DNA of 56,769 nt from an uncultured Intestinimonas sp. (GCF_944387725.1 NZ_CALXGA010000005.1:1-56769), one strand, 5' to 3'. Numbered from the stretch's first letter, positions 27,101 to 35,737 are shown. Translations and numbers: made by a program. The notes: generated by a model from the letters alone, not told the origin.

Positions 27101-28222
27101 ATGGGGAACCGCCATCGCCTCTTCACCTGGAAGGACCCCTATGACGTGGCGGGGACGGAGGACCTCTTTGTGGCCGCCATGCGGGACAGCTGCACCTTCC
27201 ACTATGCCCACTGTCCCGAGTACCGGGCCATTCTGGACCACTTCGGCTTCCGGCCGGAGGGGCTCCAGACCCCGGCGGACCTGGCGGACCTGCCCTTCCT
27301 CACCACCCTGTACCTGAAATCCCACCAGCTCTTCTCCCTGCCGCAGTCGCGGATGCTCATCCGGGCCACCTCCTCGGGCACCCGGGGGAAGAAGAGCGTA
27401 ATCGGCTTTGAGGCCGGGGGGCTGTGGGCGGGCGTTCACATGGTGCTGCGGATACTGCGCTACCACCACTTTCTCTCCCCGGTGCCCACCAACTACCTTA
27501 TCCTGGGCTACCAGCCCCACAAGAGCAATCAGACCGCCGTGGCCAAGACGGCCACAGGCTACACCTATATCACCCCCGCCATCCACCGGGAGTACGCCCT
27601 GAAATATGGGAAGGAGGGCTACTATGTGGACTTCGAGGGTCTGATCCGGGCCCTGGAGCGCTATGCCCGCTCCCGGTTTCCCACCCGGTTTATGGGCTTT
27701 CCCTCCTACACCTACTTTCTGATGGAGGAGCTGGAGCGGCGGGGCCTGCGGTTTCCACTGCCTAAGGGCTCCAAGATCTTCCTGGGGGGTGGCTGGAAGC
27801 AGTTCTACCGGGAAAAGGTGGACAAGGAGACCTTCTACGCCAAGGCCTGGGAGCGCTTTGCCATCCCGGAGGCGCACGTCTATGAGTCCTTCGGTGCGGT
27901 GGAGCACCCCATCTATTACGCCGACTGCCGCAACCACCACTTCCATGTGCCGGTCTACAGCCGGGTTATCATCCGGGACGTCCAGACGCTCCAGCCGGCG
28001 CCATGGGGGACGGTGGGACTGGTAAATCTTCTGACCCCCATGCTCAAAAGCGTTCCGGTGCTGAGCATCATGACTGACGACCTGGGGGTTCTCCACGAAG
28101 GGACGGACTGCGGCTGCGGCGCTGTCTCCCCCTGGCTGGAGATCATCGGCCGGGTGGGAATGACCGGCATCAAAACCTGCGCCGCCGGCGCCGATGAGCT
28201 GAGAAAGGGGATGGGCCTGTGA
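27101..28222 (+). CDS. LuxE family acyl-protein synthetase
   Basis: ANL-type adenylating enzyme related to bioluminescence LuxE, which activates a fatty acid as acyl-AMP and passes it, via a Cys, to the reductase LuxC. The 373 residues fit LuxE. Visible motifs are the nucleotide loop IRATSSGTRGKKS, ILGYQPHKSNQT, GSKIFLGGGWKQFYREKVDK, and the C-terminal CGCGAVSPWLEIIGR. It is translationally coupled to luxC by a GTGA overlap. No luciferase (luxA/B) or thioesterase (luxD) gene is present, so the product should be a fatty or other acyl aldehyde for another use. Confidence 0.88.
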   Translation: MGNRHRLFTWKDPYDVAGTEDLFVAAMRDSCTFHYAHCPEYRAILDHFGFRPEGLQTPADLADLPFLTTLYLKSHQLFSLPQSRMLIRATSSGTRGKKSVIGFEAGGLWAGVHMVLRILRYHHFLSPVPTNYLILGYQPHKSNQTAVAKTATGYTYITPAIHREYALKYGKEGYYVDFEGLIRALERYARSRFPTRFMGFPSYTYFLMEELERRGLRFPLPKGSKIFLGGGWKQFYREKVDKETFYAKAWERFAIPEAHVYESFGAVEHPIYYADCRNHHFHVPVYSRVIIRDVQTLQPAPWGTVGLVNLLTPMLKSVPVLSIMTDDLGVLHEGTDCGCGAVSPWLEIIGRVGMTGIKTCAAGADELRKGMGL

Positions 28223-29505
28223 TCCTGGCCAACGGCGTCCTCCGGCCCACGGAGGAGCAGAATACCCTCCTGGAGGGGCTGGGGGCGGAGATCTCCCAGG
28301 TCCTCCGGCGCCCCCCGCCCCCGGCGGAGGTGGTGATCGCCGCCTGCGACGCCCTGGCCGGGCGGCTGCTGGCGGGGGAGTTCGACGGCCTCTTGGCCTC
28401 CCTGGGCCTGGAGGAGCGCTTTACCCGGGAGCAGGTCCGCTCCGCCGCCGCCCTGATGCGCCGGGACAGCCTGGAGTACAAGCTGGAGCTGGAGCTGGGC
28501 CGGGACTTCACCGCACCCCGCCGCCTGGAGCCGCCCCACGCCAGGCTGTCCTTCACCCGGCAGGTGCTGCCCCTGGGGGTCCTCTTCCACATCGCCGCCG
28601 GGAATGTGGACGGGCTGCCCGCCTACAGTGTGGTGGAGGGGCTCCTCACCGGCAACGTCAACCTTCTGAAGCTGCCCCAGGCCGACCAGGGGCTCTCAGT
28701 GCTGCTGCTGAAGGCCCTGGTGGACCAGGCCCCGGAGCTGGCCCCCTATGTCTGGGTCTTCGACACCCCATCCGACGACCTCCCGGCCATGAAGCGCATG
28801 GCGGAGCTCTCCGACGGCATTGTGGTGTGGGGCGGAGAGGGGGCGGTCTCCGCCGTTCGGAGCCTGGCCCCCCAGGGGAGCAAGCTCATCGAGTGGGGCC
28901 ACAAGCTCAGCTTTGCCTATGTGACAGCGGGGGGACGGAGCCCGGAGGCCCTCTCTGCCCTGGCCCGGCACATTCTCACCACTCGGCAACTCTTGTGCAG
29001 CTCCTGCCAGACCATCTTCCTGGAAACTGGGGACGGGGAGGAGGTTCTGGCCTTCTGCCGGAGCTTTCTGCCGGTGCTGGAGGCCGCCGCCCGGGAGGCT
29101 CCGCCTCTGGACCCTGGCTCAGCGGCCCAGGTGACCCTGGCCCTCTACACCCGCACCCTGGAGGAGGCCGCCCACAGCGATGGGCGGCGGCTTCTGCGGG
29201 GGGAGGGGTGCTCCCTCACCGCCTGCACCGACGGGGAGCTGGAGCTCTCCTATCAGTCCGGCAACCCCCTGGTGAAGCCCCTGCCCCGGGCACAGCTCTT
29301 CTCCATGCTCCGGCGGCACAAGGGGGTCCTCCAGACGGCGGGGCTCCTCTGCGCCCCGGAGGAGCGGGAGGAGTTGGCTCTGCTCCTCCTCCGGGCGGGG
29401 GTGGTCCGGGTCACCGGACCGGGGGAGATGAGCCGTTCCACCTGCGGGGACGCCCACGACGGGGAGTATCCCCTCCGGCGCTACACCCGGATCACCGAGC
29501 GCTAG
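28219..29505 (+). CDS. LuxC family acyl-CoA/acyl-enzyme reductase
   Basis: NADPH-dependent reductase of the aldehyde dehydrogenase superfamily; reduces the acyl thioester delivered by LuxE to an aldehyde. It has 428 residues. The nucleotide-binding segment is PLGVLFHIAAGNVDGLPAYS, then NVNLLKLPQAD. The likely catalytic Cys lies in LLCSSCQTIFLE. It starts with GTG overlapping the luxE stop. Its 3' end overlaps the convergent TauE gene by 14 bases with no terminator between. Confidence 0.88.
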   Translation: MILANGVLRPTEEQNTLLEGLGAEISQVLRRPPPPAEVVIAACDALAGRLLAGEFDGLLASLGLEERFTREQVRSAAALMRRDSLEYKLELELGRDFTAPRRLEPPHARLSFTRQVLPLGVLFHIAAGNVDGLPAYSVVEGLLTGNVNLLKLPQADQGLSVLLLKALVDQAPELAPYVWVFDTPSDDLPAMKRMAELSDGIVVWGGEGAVSAVRSLAPQGSKLIEWGHKLSFAYVTAGGRSPEALSALARHILTTRQLLCSSCQTIFLETGDGEEVLAFCRSFLPVLEAAAREAPPLDPGSAAQVTLALYTRTLEEAAHSDGRRLLRGEGCSLTACTDGELELSYQSGNPLVKPLPRAQLFSMLRRHKGVLQTAGLLCAPEEREELALLLLRAGVVRVTGPGEMSRSTCGDAHDGEYPLRRYTRITER

Positions 29506-29860
29506 ATGATTTTCGGAAGAGCTCCCGGAGGCCGATGACCAGGAGGAAGCCCCCGAAGCACCGGCGCAGCAGGGTTACATCCAGAGCGGTGGCGGCCCAG
29601 GCCGCCGCCGCAGTGCCCGCCAGTCCGGCCAGGATGGCGGGCATTGCTGTTTTTTTGTCCACAAATCCGTTTCGGAAGTGGGCGGGCAGGGCGGTGGCGG
29701 CAGTGGGGAGGAAGTAGAGCAGGTTGATGCCCTGGGCCAGGTGCTGCTCCACGCCGGCGAAAGCTGTCATATAGATGAGCAGCAGGGTGCCGCCCCCCAC
29801 GCCGAAGCCGGAGAGGACCCCGGTGACCGCCCCGGCCGCCAGGGAGACCAGCCAGCTCAC
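29492..29860 (-). CDS. TauE/SafE family half-protein (second of pair)
   Basis: A 122-residue membrane protein equal to one half of a normal TauE/SafE exporter (about 250 residues): about four helices beginning LVSLAAGAVTGVLSGFGVGGG, with NLLYFLPTAATALPAH. The GVGGG motif after helix 1 is the family hallmark. It starts with GTG overlapping the upstream half's stop (GTGA). The likely function is anion or sulfur-compound export as a heterodimer with its partner; the substrate is unknown. Confidence 0.85.
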   Translation of the reverse strand: MSWLVSLAAGAVTGVLSGFGVGGGTLLLIYMTAFAGVEQHLAQGINLLYFLPTAATALPAHFRNGFVDKKTAMPAILAGLAGTAAAAWAATALDVTLLRRCFGGFLLVIGLRELFRKSSSAR

Positions 29861-30225
29861 AGGGCCAGCAGGGCCCGGACGCCCCCGTAGAGGATCAGCA
29901 GGGCAAAGCCCCGCCGGAGCCAGTCCATATTCAGCCGCCGGAAGACTCTGCCGCCAATCCAGCCCCCGGCCAGCCCCCCCAGCAGGTATGGGAGGGCGGT
30001 GGACAGGTCCAGCCCGCCCCGGAAAAAATAGATGGCCGAGGAGAGGGCGCAAAGGGGCAGGATGATGGCCACTGAGGTGGCGAAGGCCCGCCGCTGGTCC
30101 AGTCCGCACCGCCCGGTGAGGAGGGGCACCAGCACCATGCCCCCTCCGCCGCCGAAAAAGCCGTTGGCGATGCCCGCCAGCCCCCCCGCCACGGCGGGGG
30201 CCAGCCAGGGCCGCTTCTTTTCCAT
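29857..30225 (-). CDS. TauE/SafE family half-protein (first of pair)
   Basis: Also 122 residues and about four helices, with the same hallmark (GLAGIANGFFGGGGGMVLVPLL) and a distinct second segment. Together the two genes make one full transporter. The start ATG follows GGAGGGAGG, but that ribosome binding site is part of a terminator stem (30226-30273), so translation or transcription of the pair may be conditional on that hairpin. Confidence 0.85.
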   Translation of the reverse strand: MEKKRPWLAPAVAGGLAGIANGFFGGGGGMVLVPLLTGRCGLDQRRAFATSVAIILPLCALSSAIYFFRGGLDLSTALPYLLGGLAGGWIGGRVFRRLNMDWLRRGFALLILYGGVRALLAL

Positions 30226-30273
30226 AAAAAGCCTCCCTCCTGGGCCTAGTATGGCGAAGGAGGGAGGCTTTTA
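30226..30273 (-). terminator. Terminator hairpin that also contains the TauE ribosome binding site
   Basis: Minus strand: AAGCCTCCCTCC (30261-30272) pairs with GGAGGGAGGCTT (30229-30240), followed by TTT. The second arm is the Shine-Dalgarno of the TauE pair, whose ATG begins at 30225. Confidence 0.75.
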
Positions 30274-30306
30274 TGCGGGAAAAGGGAGCTTGCGGGCAAA
30301 GGGCCA

Positions 30307-30930
30307 TCAGTCGAAGGGGACCACCCAGTTGGGGTCCCGGTAGGCGGCAAAGCACAGGGCGATCTGCTCCGTGGTGGTTTTCTCCTCCGCCAGGGGCGGA
30401 AGCCGGTCCAGGGAAAACCACCCGCTGTCCAGGGTCTCCAGGTTGGGGCGGAACTGCCCGCCCAGGGCCCGGCAGAGGACAAAGACCTTGCAGATGCCGT
30501 GGAGATAGGGGGGAGGGTTTCGGAGGTTGCGGTCCTGAAGGGCGATGAGGCGCAGGGCCTCCGCCTCCAGGCCAGCCTCCTCCAGCACCTCCTTGACGGC
30601 GTTGGAGCGGACCGACAGGTTCTCATCTACCCAGCCCCCGGGCAGGGCCCAGCGACCGTCCCGCTCCTGGACCAAAAGGATGGCATCTCCCTGGAACAGG
30701 GCGGCCCGGGTCTCCAGCTTGGGGGTCTGATAGCCCGACTCCCCGCAAAAGAGGTCCGTGACCCGCTCCAGGGGGAGGCCGGAGCCCTCCGCCGCCATTT
30801 CGGCGGAGATCTCCCGGATGCGCTGGAAGCGCTCCCGGTCAAAGGGGTCTGTGGAGTATGTCAGCCCGGCCTGGGCCATGGTCTGGAGCTCCCGGGCCCA
30901 GTCCGTCCACCGGGGCAGCGGCTTTGTCAT
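30307..30930 (-). CDS. NUDIX hydrolase with N-terminal Nudix_N helical domain
   Basis: About 207 residues. The N-terminal helical domain (about 1-60), typical of the ADP-ribose-type Nudix_N proteins, starts PRWTDWARELQTMAQAGLTYS. The catalytic NUDIX box spans GGWVDENLSVRSNAVKEVLE with EEAGL after it; a Lys replaces the usual Arg. Likely substrates are ADP-ribose or a related nucleoside diphosphate; this is inferred from the domain pairing. Its ATG overlaps the tcdA stop (ATGA). Confidence 0.88.
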   Translation of the reverse strand: MTKPLPRWTDWARELQTMAQAGLTYSTDPFDRERFQRIREISAEMAAEGSGLPLERVTDLFCGESGYQTPKLETRAALFQGDAILLVQERDGRWALPGGWVDENLSVRSNAVKEVLEEAGLEAEALRLIALQDRNLRNPPPYLHGICKVFVLCRALGGQFRPNLETLDSGWFSLDRLPPLAEEKTTTEQIALCFAAYRDPNWVVPFD

Positions 30931-31658
30931 ACGTCTGCCCTCCCTTCGGCGGTGAGGTCCCGGACCACCTCGGCGGCCAGCAGGAGGCCGGCGGCGGCGG
31001 GAACCCACATGACGCTGCCCGGAATGCTCCGGCGGCCGGGGGGCGGCGTTTCCCCGGCGGGAAGGGCGGGGGTCCGCGCCATCTCCGGGGACCAGACCAC
31101 CTTGTGGTGGAGGATGTCCCGCTTCCGCAGCTCCTTGCGGACCACCCGGGCCAGGGGACAGCCCTGGGTTTGGGAGAGGTCGGAGACCCGCAGCAGGGAG
31201 GGGTCCAGCTTGTTCCCGGTGCCCAGGGCGGAGATCACGGGTATCCCCCGGGCCAGGGCCTGTTCGATGAGGTCCAGTTTGCAGCTCACCAGGTCGATGG
31301 CGTCTACAATATAGTCGCAGCGCCGGGCGAAGAAGGCCTCCCGGGCAGCGGCCTCATACCGCCCCTGGACGGGGTGGACCTGGCAGCCGGGAGCGATGTC
31401 CCGGACCCGGATGGCCATGGCCTCAGCCTTGGGGAGGCCCAGAGTGGACTCCAGAGCCTCGGCTTGGCGGTTGAGATTGGAGCGCTCCACCTTGTCCTGG
31501 TCCATGAGGGTGAGCTCCCCCACGCCGGAGCGGGCCAGGGCCTCGGCGCACCAGCTCCCCACGCCCCCCAGGCCCAGGACGCAGACGTGGGCGGCGGAAA
31601 GACGCGCCATCGCCGCCCGGCCCAGGAGCATCTCGGTACGAAGAAAACGAGGGTCCAT
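30927..31658 (-). CDS. tcdA: tRNA threonylcarbamoyladenosine dehydratase
   Basis: E1-like ATP-dependent enzyme that cyclises t6A37 to ct6A in tRNAs reading ANN codons; 243 residues. The Rossmann nucleotide loop is VCVLGLGGVGSWCAEALARS. DQDKVERSNLNRQ is the conserved E1-like segment. The substrate-proximal DAIDLVSCKLDLIE follows. The catalytic Cys region is QTQGCPLARVVRKELRKR. Sua5, which starts the same modification, is in the same window. It precedes the NUDIX gene and overlaps it. Confidence 0.92.
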   Translation of the reverse strand: MDPRFLRTEMLLGRAAMARLSAAHVCVLGLGGVGSWCAEALARSGVGELTLMDQDKVERSNLNRQAEALESTLGLPKAEAMAIRVRDIAPGCQVHPVQGRYEAAAREAFFARRCDYIVDAIDLVSCKLDLIEQALARGIPVISALGTGNKLDPSLLRVSDLSQTQGCPLARVVRKELRKRDILHHKVVWSPEMARTPALPAGETPPPGRRSIPGSVMWVPAAAGLLLAAEVVRDLTAEGRADV

Positions 31659-31679
31659 CGAAAAACCTCCTAAAGAAGA

Positions 31680-31711
31680 CCTGCCCCCGGAGGCGGGTCC
31701 TCCGGGGGCGG
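31680..31711 (-). terminator. Possible terminator after the parvulin gene
   Basis: A strong GC stem (GCCCCCGGAGG with CCTCCGGGGGC) with a pyrimidine-rich but not continuous T tail on the minus strand. It lies between the isomerase gene and tcdA. Confidence 0.5.
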
Positions 31712-31727
31712 GAAGGGAATTTGGCGC

Positions 31728-33281
31728 TCAGCCCAGCAGAGCCAGGGTCTTTTCATCGCTGGCGATGGGGTAGGCGGTCTCAATCTCCTCGGTCCAGGCG
31801 CTCATGTCCTCGCCCCGCAGGGTGTTGGTGACGGTGTAGTGCCACAGCAGCTCGTTCTGGGCGTCCAGGTACATAATGTGCCAGCCCTGCTGGCCGGACT
31901 GGGTGTTCTCCACAAGGCCGGTGTCGCCCACCTGGCGGCCGCCGGCGAAGCACCAGTCCAGGAAATCGGTGAAGAAGCTGGTGCTCGGGGTGACATGCTC
32001 ATAGAGTCCGCCGTTGGTGTTGGAGCCGAGGTCGTCGGAATACTCCTCCGCCAGGGCGGCAAAGGCCTCAGCGGTCTGCTCACCGGCGTTGAACTGGTCC
32101 AGGATGGCCTGGGCCTGGTCCTGGGCGGCCTGGAGGGCCTCGTCGGTGGGGGCGTCGGCGCCCTCCGCCACCTCAGCCTGGATGAGGATGTGCCGCACGT
32201 TCACATCGCCCCAGCTCTCCTCGTCCAGATAGCGGTCCTGGAAGCGGAGGACCCAGTAGCCGCTGTCGGCCACCTCAATGGTGGTCAGGTCGCCGCTCTC
32301 CCGGGCGGCGTCGGTGAGCCATTCGGCGCAGTCGGCGTTGAGGCTGTTGGCGAGGCTGGAGCCCAGCTCGGTGGTCTCATAGGAGACGGGCTCCGTCTCT
32401 TCGGTCTCCCCGGTGGTTGCGGCGTCCCCAGCGGCACCGTCCGTGGTCTCGGCGCTCCCGGCGGCCTCGGCGGCCAGGGAGTCGAAATCGCCGCCATTCT
32501 CCAGATCCTGAATCATCTGATCGGCGATGGCCTGGGCGTCCGCCATGGCGGCGGTGGTCTCCTCCTCGGTGGGCTCTACGGTGCTGCCGGTGTCGTCGGT
32601 GGTGCTCTCTGCGGAGCCGTCGATAAAGACGGCGGAGTAGGTGAAGGTGTCCAGCTCGCCGGCGTGCTCCTCGTAGTAGGCCTGGACCTCGGACTCCTCA
32701 TAGGTCAGGGCGTTCCGATGGTCGTTGTAGTACTCCTGGGCCAGGGTATCCATGGTCAGGCAGTCCCGCAGAATCCCCTCGGTCATATAGGGACCGTAGG
32801 CGTTGCGGATATAGGCGGTGAAGGAGAGTCCGCTCTGGGCGGCGTAGGTCCTCAGGTTGGAGATGGTCTCATCTACAGAGGCGGCTCCCTCCTCAGAGAG
32901 GGTGAAGCCGTCAGCCTCAGCAGCGGCGGCCAGGGCGGCGGTACTGTGGAGGCTGTCCAGGGCGTTCTGCCGGAGGGTGGCCTCGTCCATGGCGATGCCG
33001 TACTGGTTGTACATATTGGCAGTGGGGTAGTAATAGTAGCCCATCTCGGCCACGGTGTAGTCCCGGCCGTTGACAGTGGCCACGGGTTTACCCTTTTCCA
33101 AAATGCCGGAGTGCCACACCAGCAGGGCGATGACCAGCACGGCGATGACCACGCCGGTGACCGTATAGAGGATGGTCCTGGTGCGGGCCTTGCCGGCTTC
33201 GGCCGCCTCCCGGCGCTGCTTTTCCGTGGGGCCGTTGGCCGCAGAGGCCATTCGCTGTTTCTTCTCTCTGGAAGCGCTCAT
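31728..33281 (-). CDS. Membrane-anchored peptidyl-prolyl isomerase, SurA/PrsA-like with parvulin domain
   Basis: A 517-residue extracytoplasmic foldase. A cytoplasmic basic N-terminus (about 1-35) is followed by one membrane helix beginning TVTGVVIAVLVIALL. The SurA-like chaperone region (about 65-185) follows. A low-complexity acidic linker rich in Thr, Glu and Ala runs to about residue 300. The parvulin domain (about 350-490) includes VNVRHILIQAE, EYSDDLGSNTNGGLY and TGLVENTQSG. It is anchored by a helix rather than a lipid, since no lipobox Cys is seen. It has its own promoter. Confidence 0.9.
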   Translation of the reverse strand: MSASREKKQRMASAANGPTEKQRREAAEAGKARTRTILYTVTGVVIAVLVIALLVWHSGILEKGKPVATVNGRDYTVAEMGYYYYPTANMYNQYGIAMDEATLRQNALDSLHSTAALAAAAEADGFTLSEEGAASVDETISNLRTYAAQSGLSFTAYIRNAYGPYMTEGILRDCLTMDTLAQEYYNDHRNALTYEESEVQAYYEEHAGELDTFTYSAVFIDGSAESTTDDTGSTVEPTEEETTAAMADAQAIADQMIQDLENGGDFDSLAAEAAGSAETTDGAAGDAATTGETEETEPVSYETTELGSSLANSLNADCAEWLTDAARESGDLTTIEVADSGYWVLRFQDRYLDEESWGDVNVRHILIQAEVAEGADAPTDEALQAAQDQAQAILDQFNAGEQTAEAFAALAEEYSDDLGSNTNGGLYEHVTPSTSFFTDFLDWCFAGGRQVGDTGLVENTQSGQQGWHIMYLDAQNELLWHYTVTNTLRGEDMSAWTEEIETAYPIASDEKTLALLG

Positions 33282-33331
33282 TTCTGTCGTTCAGTCCTCT
33301 CAAATATAGTGCTGTGGTGACTCAATGTTGC

Positions 33332-33360
33332 ATTATACAGGAAAGAAATCCGGCTTGCAA
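33332..33360 (-). promoter_or_regulatory. Promoter of the parvulin gene
   Basis: Minus strand TTGCAA (33355-33360), a 17-base spacer, then TATAAT (33332-33337). Confidence 0.6.
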
Positions 33361-33487
33361 GCCCCAATCTGCTCCACCGGGGGAATTGAGGCCCTCTTTT
33401 TACAGAAAATTCACGTTTATCCCTCCGGTGTCTGGAGCGCCCGCAGAGGCTTTTCGCAGCATATGCAGGGGATGGGAGATATGTTTT

Positions 33488-33568
33488 CTGCATTTGCAAA
33501 AATATTCTTGACAAAGGGCTTTTGCAAATGTAGAATAAAACTGCAGAAGGCTTCTGCAAATGCAAATC
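33488..33568 (+). promoter_or_regulatory. Promoter and candidate BlaI-type operators
   Basis: TTGACA (33508-33513) and TAGAAT (33531-33536) with a 17-base spacer. CTGCATTTGCAAAA (33488-33501) and TTTTGCAAATGTAG (33520-33533) form a dyad around the -35. A third half-site, CTGCAAATGCAAAT, is at 33554-33567. Repressor binding here would block RNA polymerase. Operator identity is inferred from dyad geometry and position. Confidence 0.65.
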
Positions 33569-33593
33569 TATAGACAAGAAGGGGGTCCGCTGT

Positions 33594-33974
33594 ATGGGCG
33601 TACAGGGACGGCTGCCGGAGTCGGAGCTGGACATCATGCTGGTCATCTGGGCCAAGGGAAGAGGGGTCACCGCCCCCGCCATTCTGGAGGCCCTGGAGCG
33701 GCCCCTCACGGCCAGCGCCCTCCACAGCTACTTAAAACGATTGGAGGAGAAGGGCTTCCTCACCTGCCGGAAGGAGGGGAAGACCAACCGCTACACCCCC
33801 CTGGTGAGCCGGGAGGCATACCAGCGCAGCGAGGGGCGGAGCTTTCTGGACAAGCTCTACGGCGGTTCCCTCTCCCGGTTTGCCGCCGCCCTCTATGACG
33901 GCGCTCCGGTGGACCGGGAGGAGCTTCAGGCCCTCCAGGCGCTGCTGGACAGCCTTCGGGAGGAGGGGCGGTGA
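33594..33974 (+). CDS. BlaI/MecI/CopY family transcriptional repressor
   Basis: Winged-helix repressor of 126 residues. The N-terminal DNA-binding domain is about residues 5-75 (LPESELDIMLVIWAKGRGVT, then SYLKRLEEKGFLTCRKEGK). The C-terminal dimerisation helix region contains the segment that partner peptidases cut in BlaI/MecI. It is encoded immediately upstream of, and overlapping by one base, an M56 peptidase gene. The arrangement is that of a repressor-sensor pair, and dyads in its own promoter suggest autorepression. Confidence 0.9.
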   Translation: MGVQGRLPESELDIMLVIWAKGRGVTAPAILEALERPLTASALHSYLKRLEEKGFLTCRKEGKTNRYTPLVSREAYQRSEGRSFLDKLYGGSLSRFAAALYDGAPVDREELQALQALLDSLREEGR

Positions 33975-35737
33975 TGGCCGGGCTGGTCCAGCGGCTGGGG
34001 GAGCTCTCCCTCACCACCTCGGTGGTGCTGCTGCCCCTGCTGCTCCTGTCGGGACAGTTGGAGCGGCGCTACCGGGCTGAGGGCCGGGTCCTGCTGTGGC
34101 TGCTGCTGGCCCTGTGGCTCCTGCTGCCGGTGCGGTGGGCGCCGCCGGAGGCGGCTGTCCTCAGCCTCCCCGCGCCCCAGCCGGCCCAGGTCTGGGGAGA
34201 GGGGGAACCTGAGGACTGGAGGGTCCCTCAGGCCCCGGCTTCCACGCCGGAGACGCCCGACCCGGCCTGGCGGTGGGAGGAGGCTGTTCCGTGGCTGTGG
34301 CTGGCGGGGTGCGGCGGGCTGCTGTTGTGGCAGAGCGCGGGGGCGCTGTTGGTCCGCCGGAGGCTCCTGCGGGGGGCGGAGGAGAAGCCAGAGGACCAGA
34401 TCCTCCTGGCCCGGCTGTGGCATGGGGAACATGGGCCGCCCCGGGTCCTCCGCACGGAGGCGGCAGGGCCACCCCTGTCCCTGGGGCTCCTCCGGCCTGT
34501 GGTGGTGCTGCCCCCGGACCTGGCAGGGGAGGAGGCCGAGCTGGTCCTCCGCCACGAGTTGGCCCACATCCGCCGCCATGACCTGTGGGCCAAGGCCCTG
34601 CTGAACCTGGCCAACGCCGCCCACTGGTTCAACCCCCTGGTGTGGTGGATGGTCCGACGGGCGGGGCGGGACCTGGAGCTGCGCTGTGACGACGCCGTGG
34701 TGGCGGGGCAGGACGCCGCCTTCCGCCACCGCTATGGCGGGGTGCTGCTGGGCTGGGCCGCCCGGACGCCGGCGGGCTCCCGGTGCGCCGCGCCCCTAAG
34801 CGGAGGGGCGCGAGAGATGAAAGGACGGATTATGAACCTGTTTACCGCTAAGAAGACGGGGGTCCTGCTGACAGGCCTGTGCCTGTGCGCGGCCATGCTC
34901 CTGGGAATCCTGGTAACCTTCGGCCGGGCCCAGGCCCAGACGGAGGATATGACGGCCCAAGAGGCCCTGGACGCCCTGGGGGAGAGTGTGGCTCTATCTG
35001 ACAAGGAATTTTCCTTCACGATACCTGCGGGCTACCAGCCGGACACGGACTGGCTGATCCAGGTCTCCGGCCGGTACAAGGGAGAGAACGGCATGTCCAT
35101 GAGCCTCCATCTGGTGGACAACGACGGCACCCAGGGCCGGTGGAAGGCAGGGGAGAGGTATGTCTTCGACCTGACGGACGATGACCTGACCCATATGGAG
35201 CTGACCCTGTGGGCCTGGCTTCCCGACGAGTCTGGAGAGGTTCTAGAGCTGCAAGTGGAATTCCTTTACAGTGTTGTGTCCGCAAAGGGATCAGAAGAGA
35301 CAGCCCAGAAAATTTCGGCCCAGGAGGAGACACTTCAGTGGCCCCTGCCGGGCTATACCGAGGTAAGTATGATCTTTGGTACCCGGGTCCACCCCATTTC
35401 CGGGCGGACCACCAGCCATGACGGGGTGGATATCCCGGCCCCCAGCGGCGCCCCAGTGCTGGCGGCGGCCTCCGGCCAGGTGGCCGAGGCCGGTTGGGAC
35501 AGTAGCGATGGCAGCTATGTGCTCCTGACCCACGAGGGAGACAGAACCACCCGGTATTGCCACCTCTCCCAGGTGTCCGTGGCGGCGGGGGAGACGGTGA
35601 CAGCCGGACAGGCCATCGGCGCGGTGGGGGCCACCGGAATGGCCACCGGGCCCCATCTGCACCTGGAGGCCGCCGTGGGCGGGACCTTTGCGGACCCCCT
35701 GGCGCACTATCCCTCCATGACCTTTACCTACCGCTGA
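33974..35737 (+). CDS. M56-M23 fusion metallopeptidase (BlaR1-like membrane sensor with LytM domain)
   Basis: A 587-residue membrane protein. Two N-terminal hydrophobic segments (about 15-55) and one at about 98-120 frame the BlaR1-type M56 domain, with the zinc motif VLRHELAHIRRHD near 195. A further membrane helix lies at about 295-315. The extracellular part has an unknown region (about 330-440), then an M23 (LytM) domain with SHDGVDIPAPSG, CHLSQVSV and GPHLHLEAAV. All M23 zinc ligands are visible. BlaR1 proteins have a penicillin-binding domain there, so this one more likely acts on or senses peptidoglycan. The start ATG overlaps the blaI-like stop. Confidence 0.88.
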   Translation: MAGLVQRLGELSLTTSVVLLPLLLLSGQLERRYRAEGRVLLWLLLALWLLLPVRWAPPEAAVLSLPAPQPAQVWGEGEPEDWRVPQAPASTPETPDPAWRWEEAVPWLWLAGCGGLLLWQSAGALLVRRRLLRGAEEKPEDQILLARLWHGEHGPPRVLRTEAAGPPLSLGLLRPVVVLPPDLAGEEAELVLRHELAHIRRHDLWAKALLNLANAAHWFNPLVWWMVRRAGRDLELRCDDAVVAGQDAAFRHRYGGVLLGWAARTPAGSRCAAPLSGGAREMKGRIMNLFTAKKTGVLLTGLCLCAAMLLGILVTFGRAQAQTEDMTAQEALDALGESVALSDKEFSFTIPAGYQPDTDWLIQVSGRYKGENGMSMSLHLVDNDGTQGRWKAGERYVFDLTDDDLTHMELTLWAWLPDESGEVLELQVEFLYSVVSAKGSEETAQKISAQEETLQWPLPGYTEVSMIFGTRVHPISGRTTSHDGVDIPAPSGAPVLAAASGQVAEAGWDSSDGSYVLLTHEGDRTTRYCHLSQVSVAAGETVTAGQAIGAVGATGMATGPHLHLEAAVGGTFADPLAHYPSMTFTYR

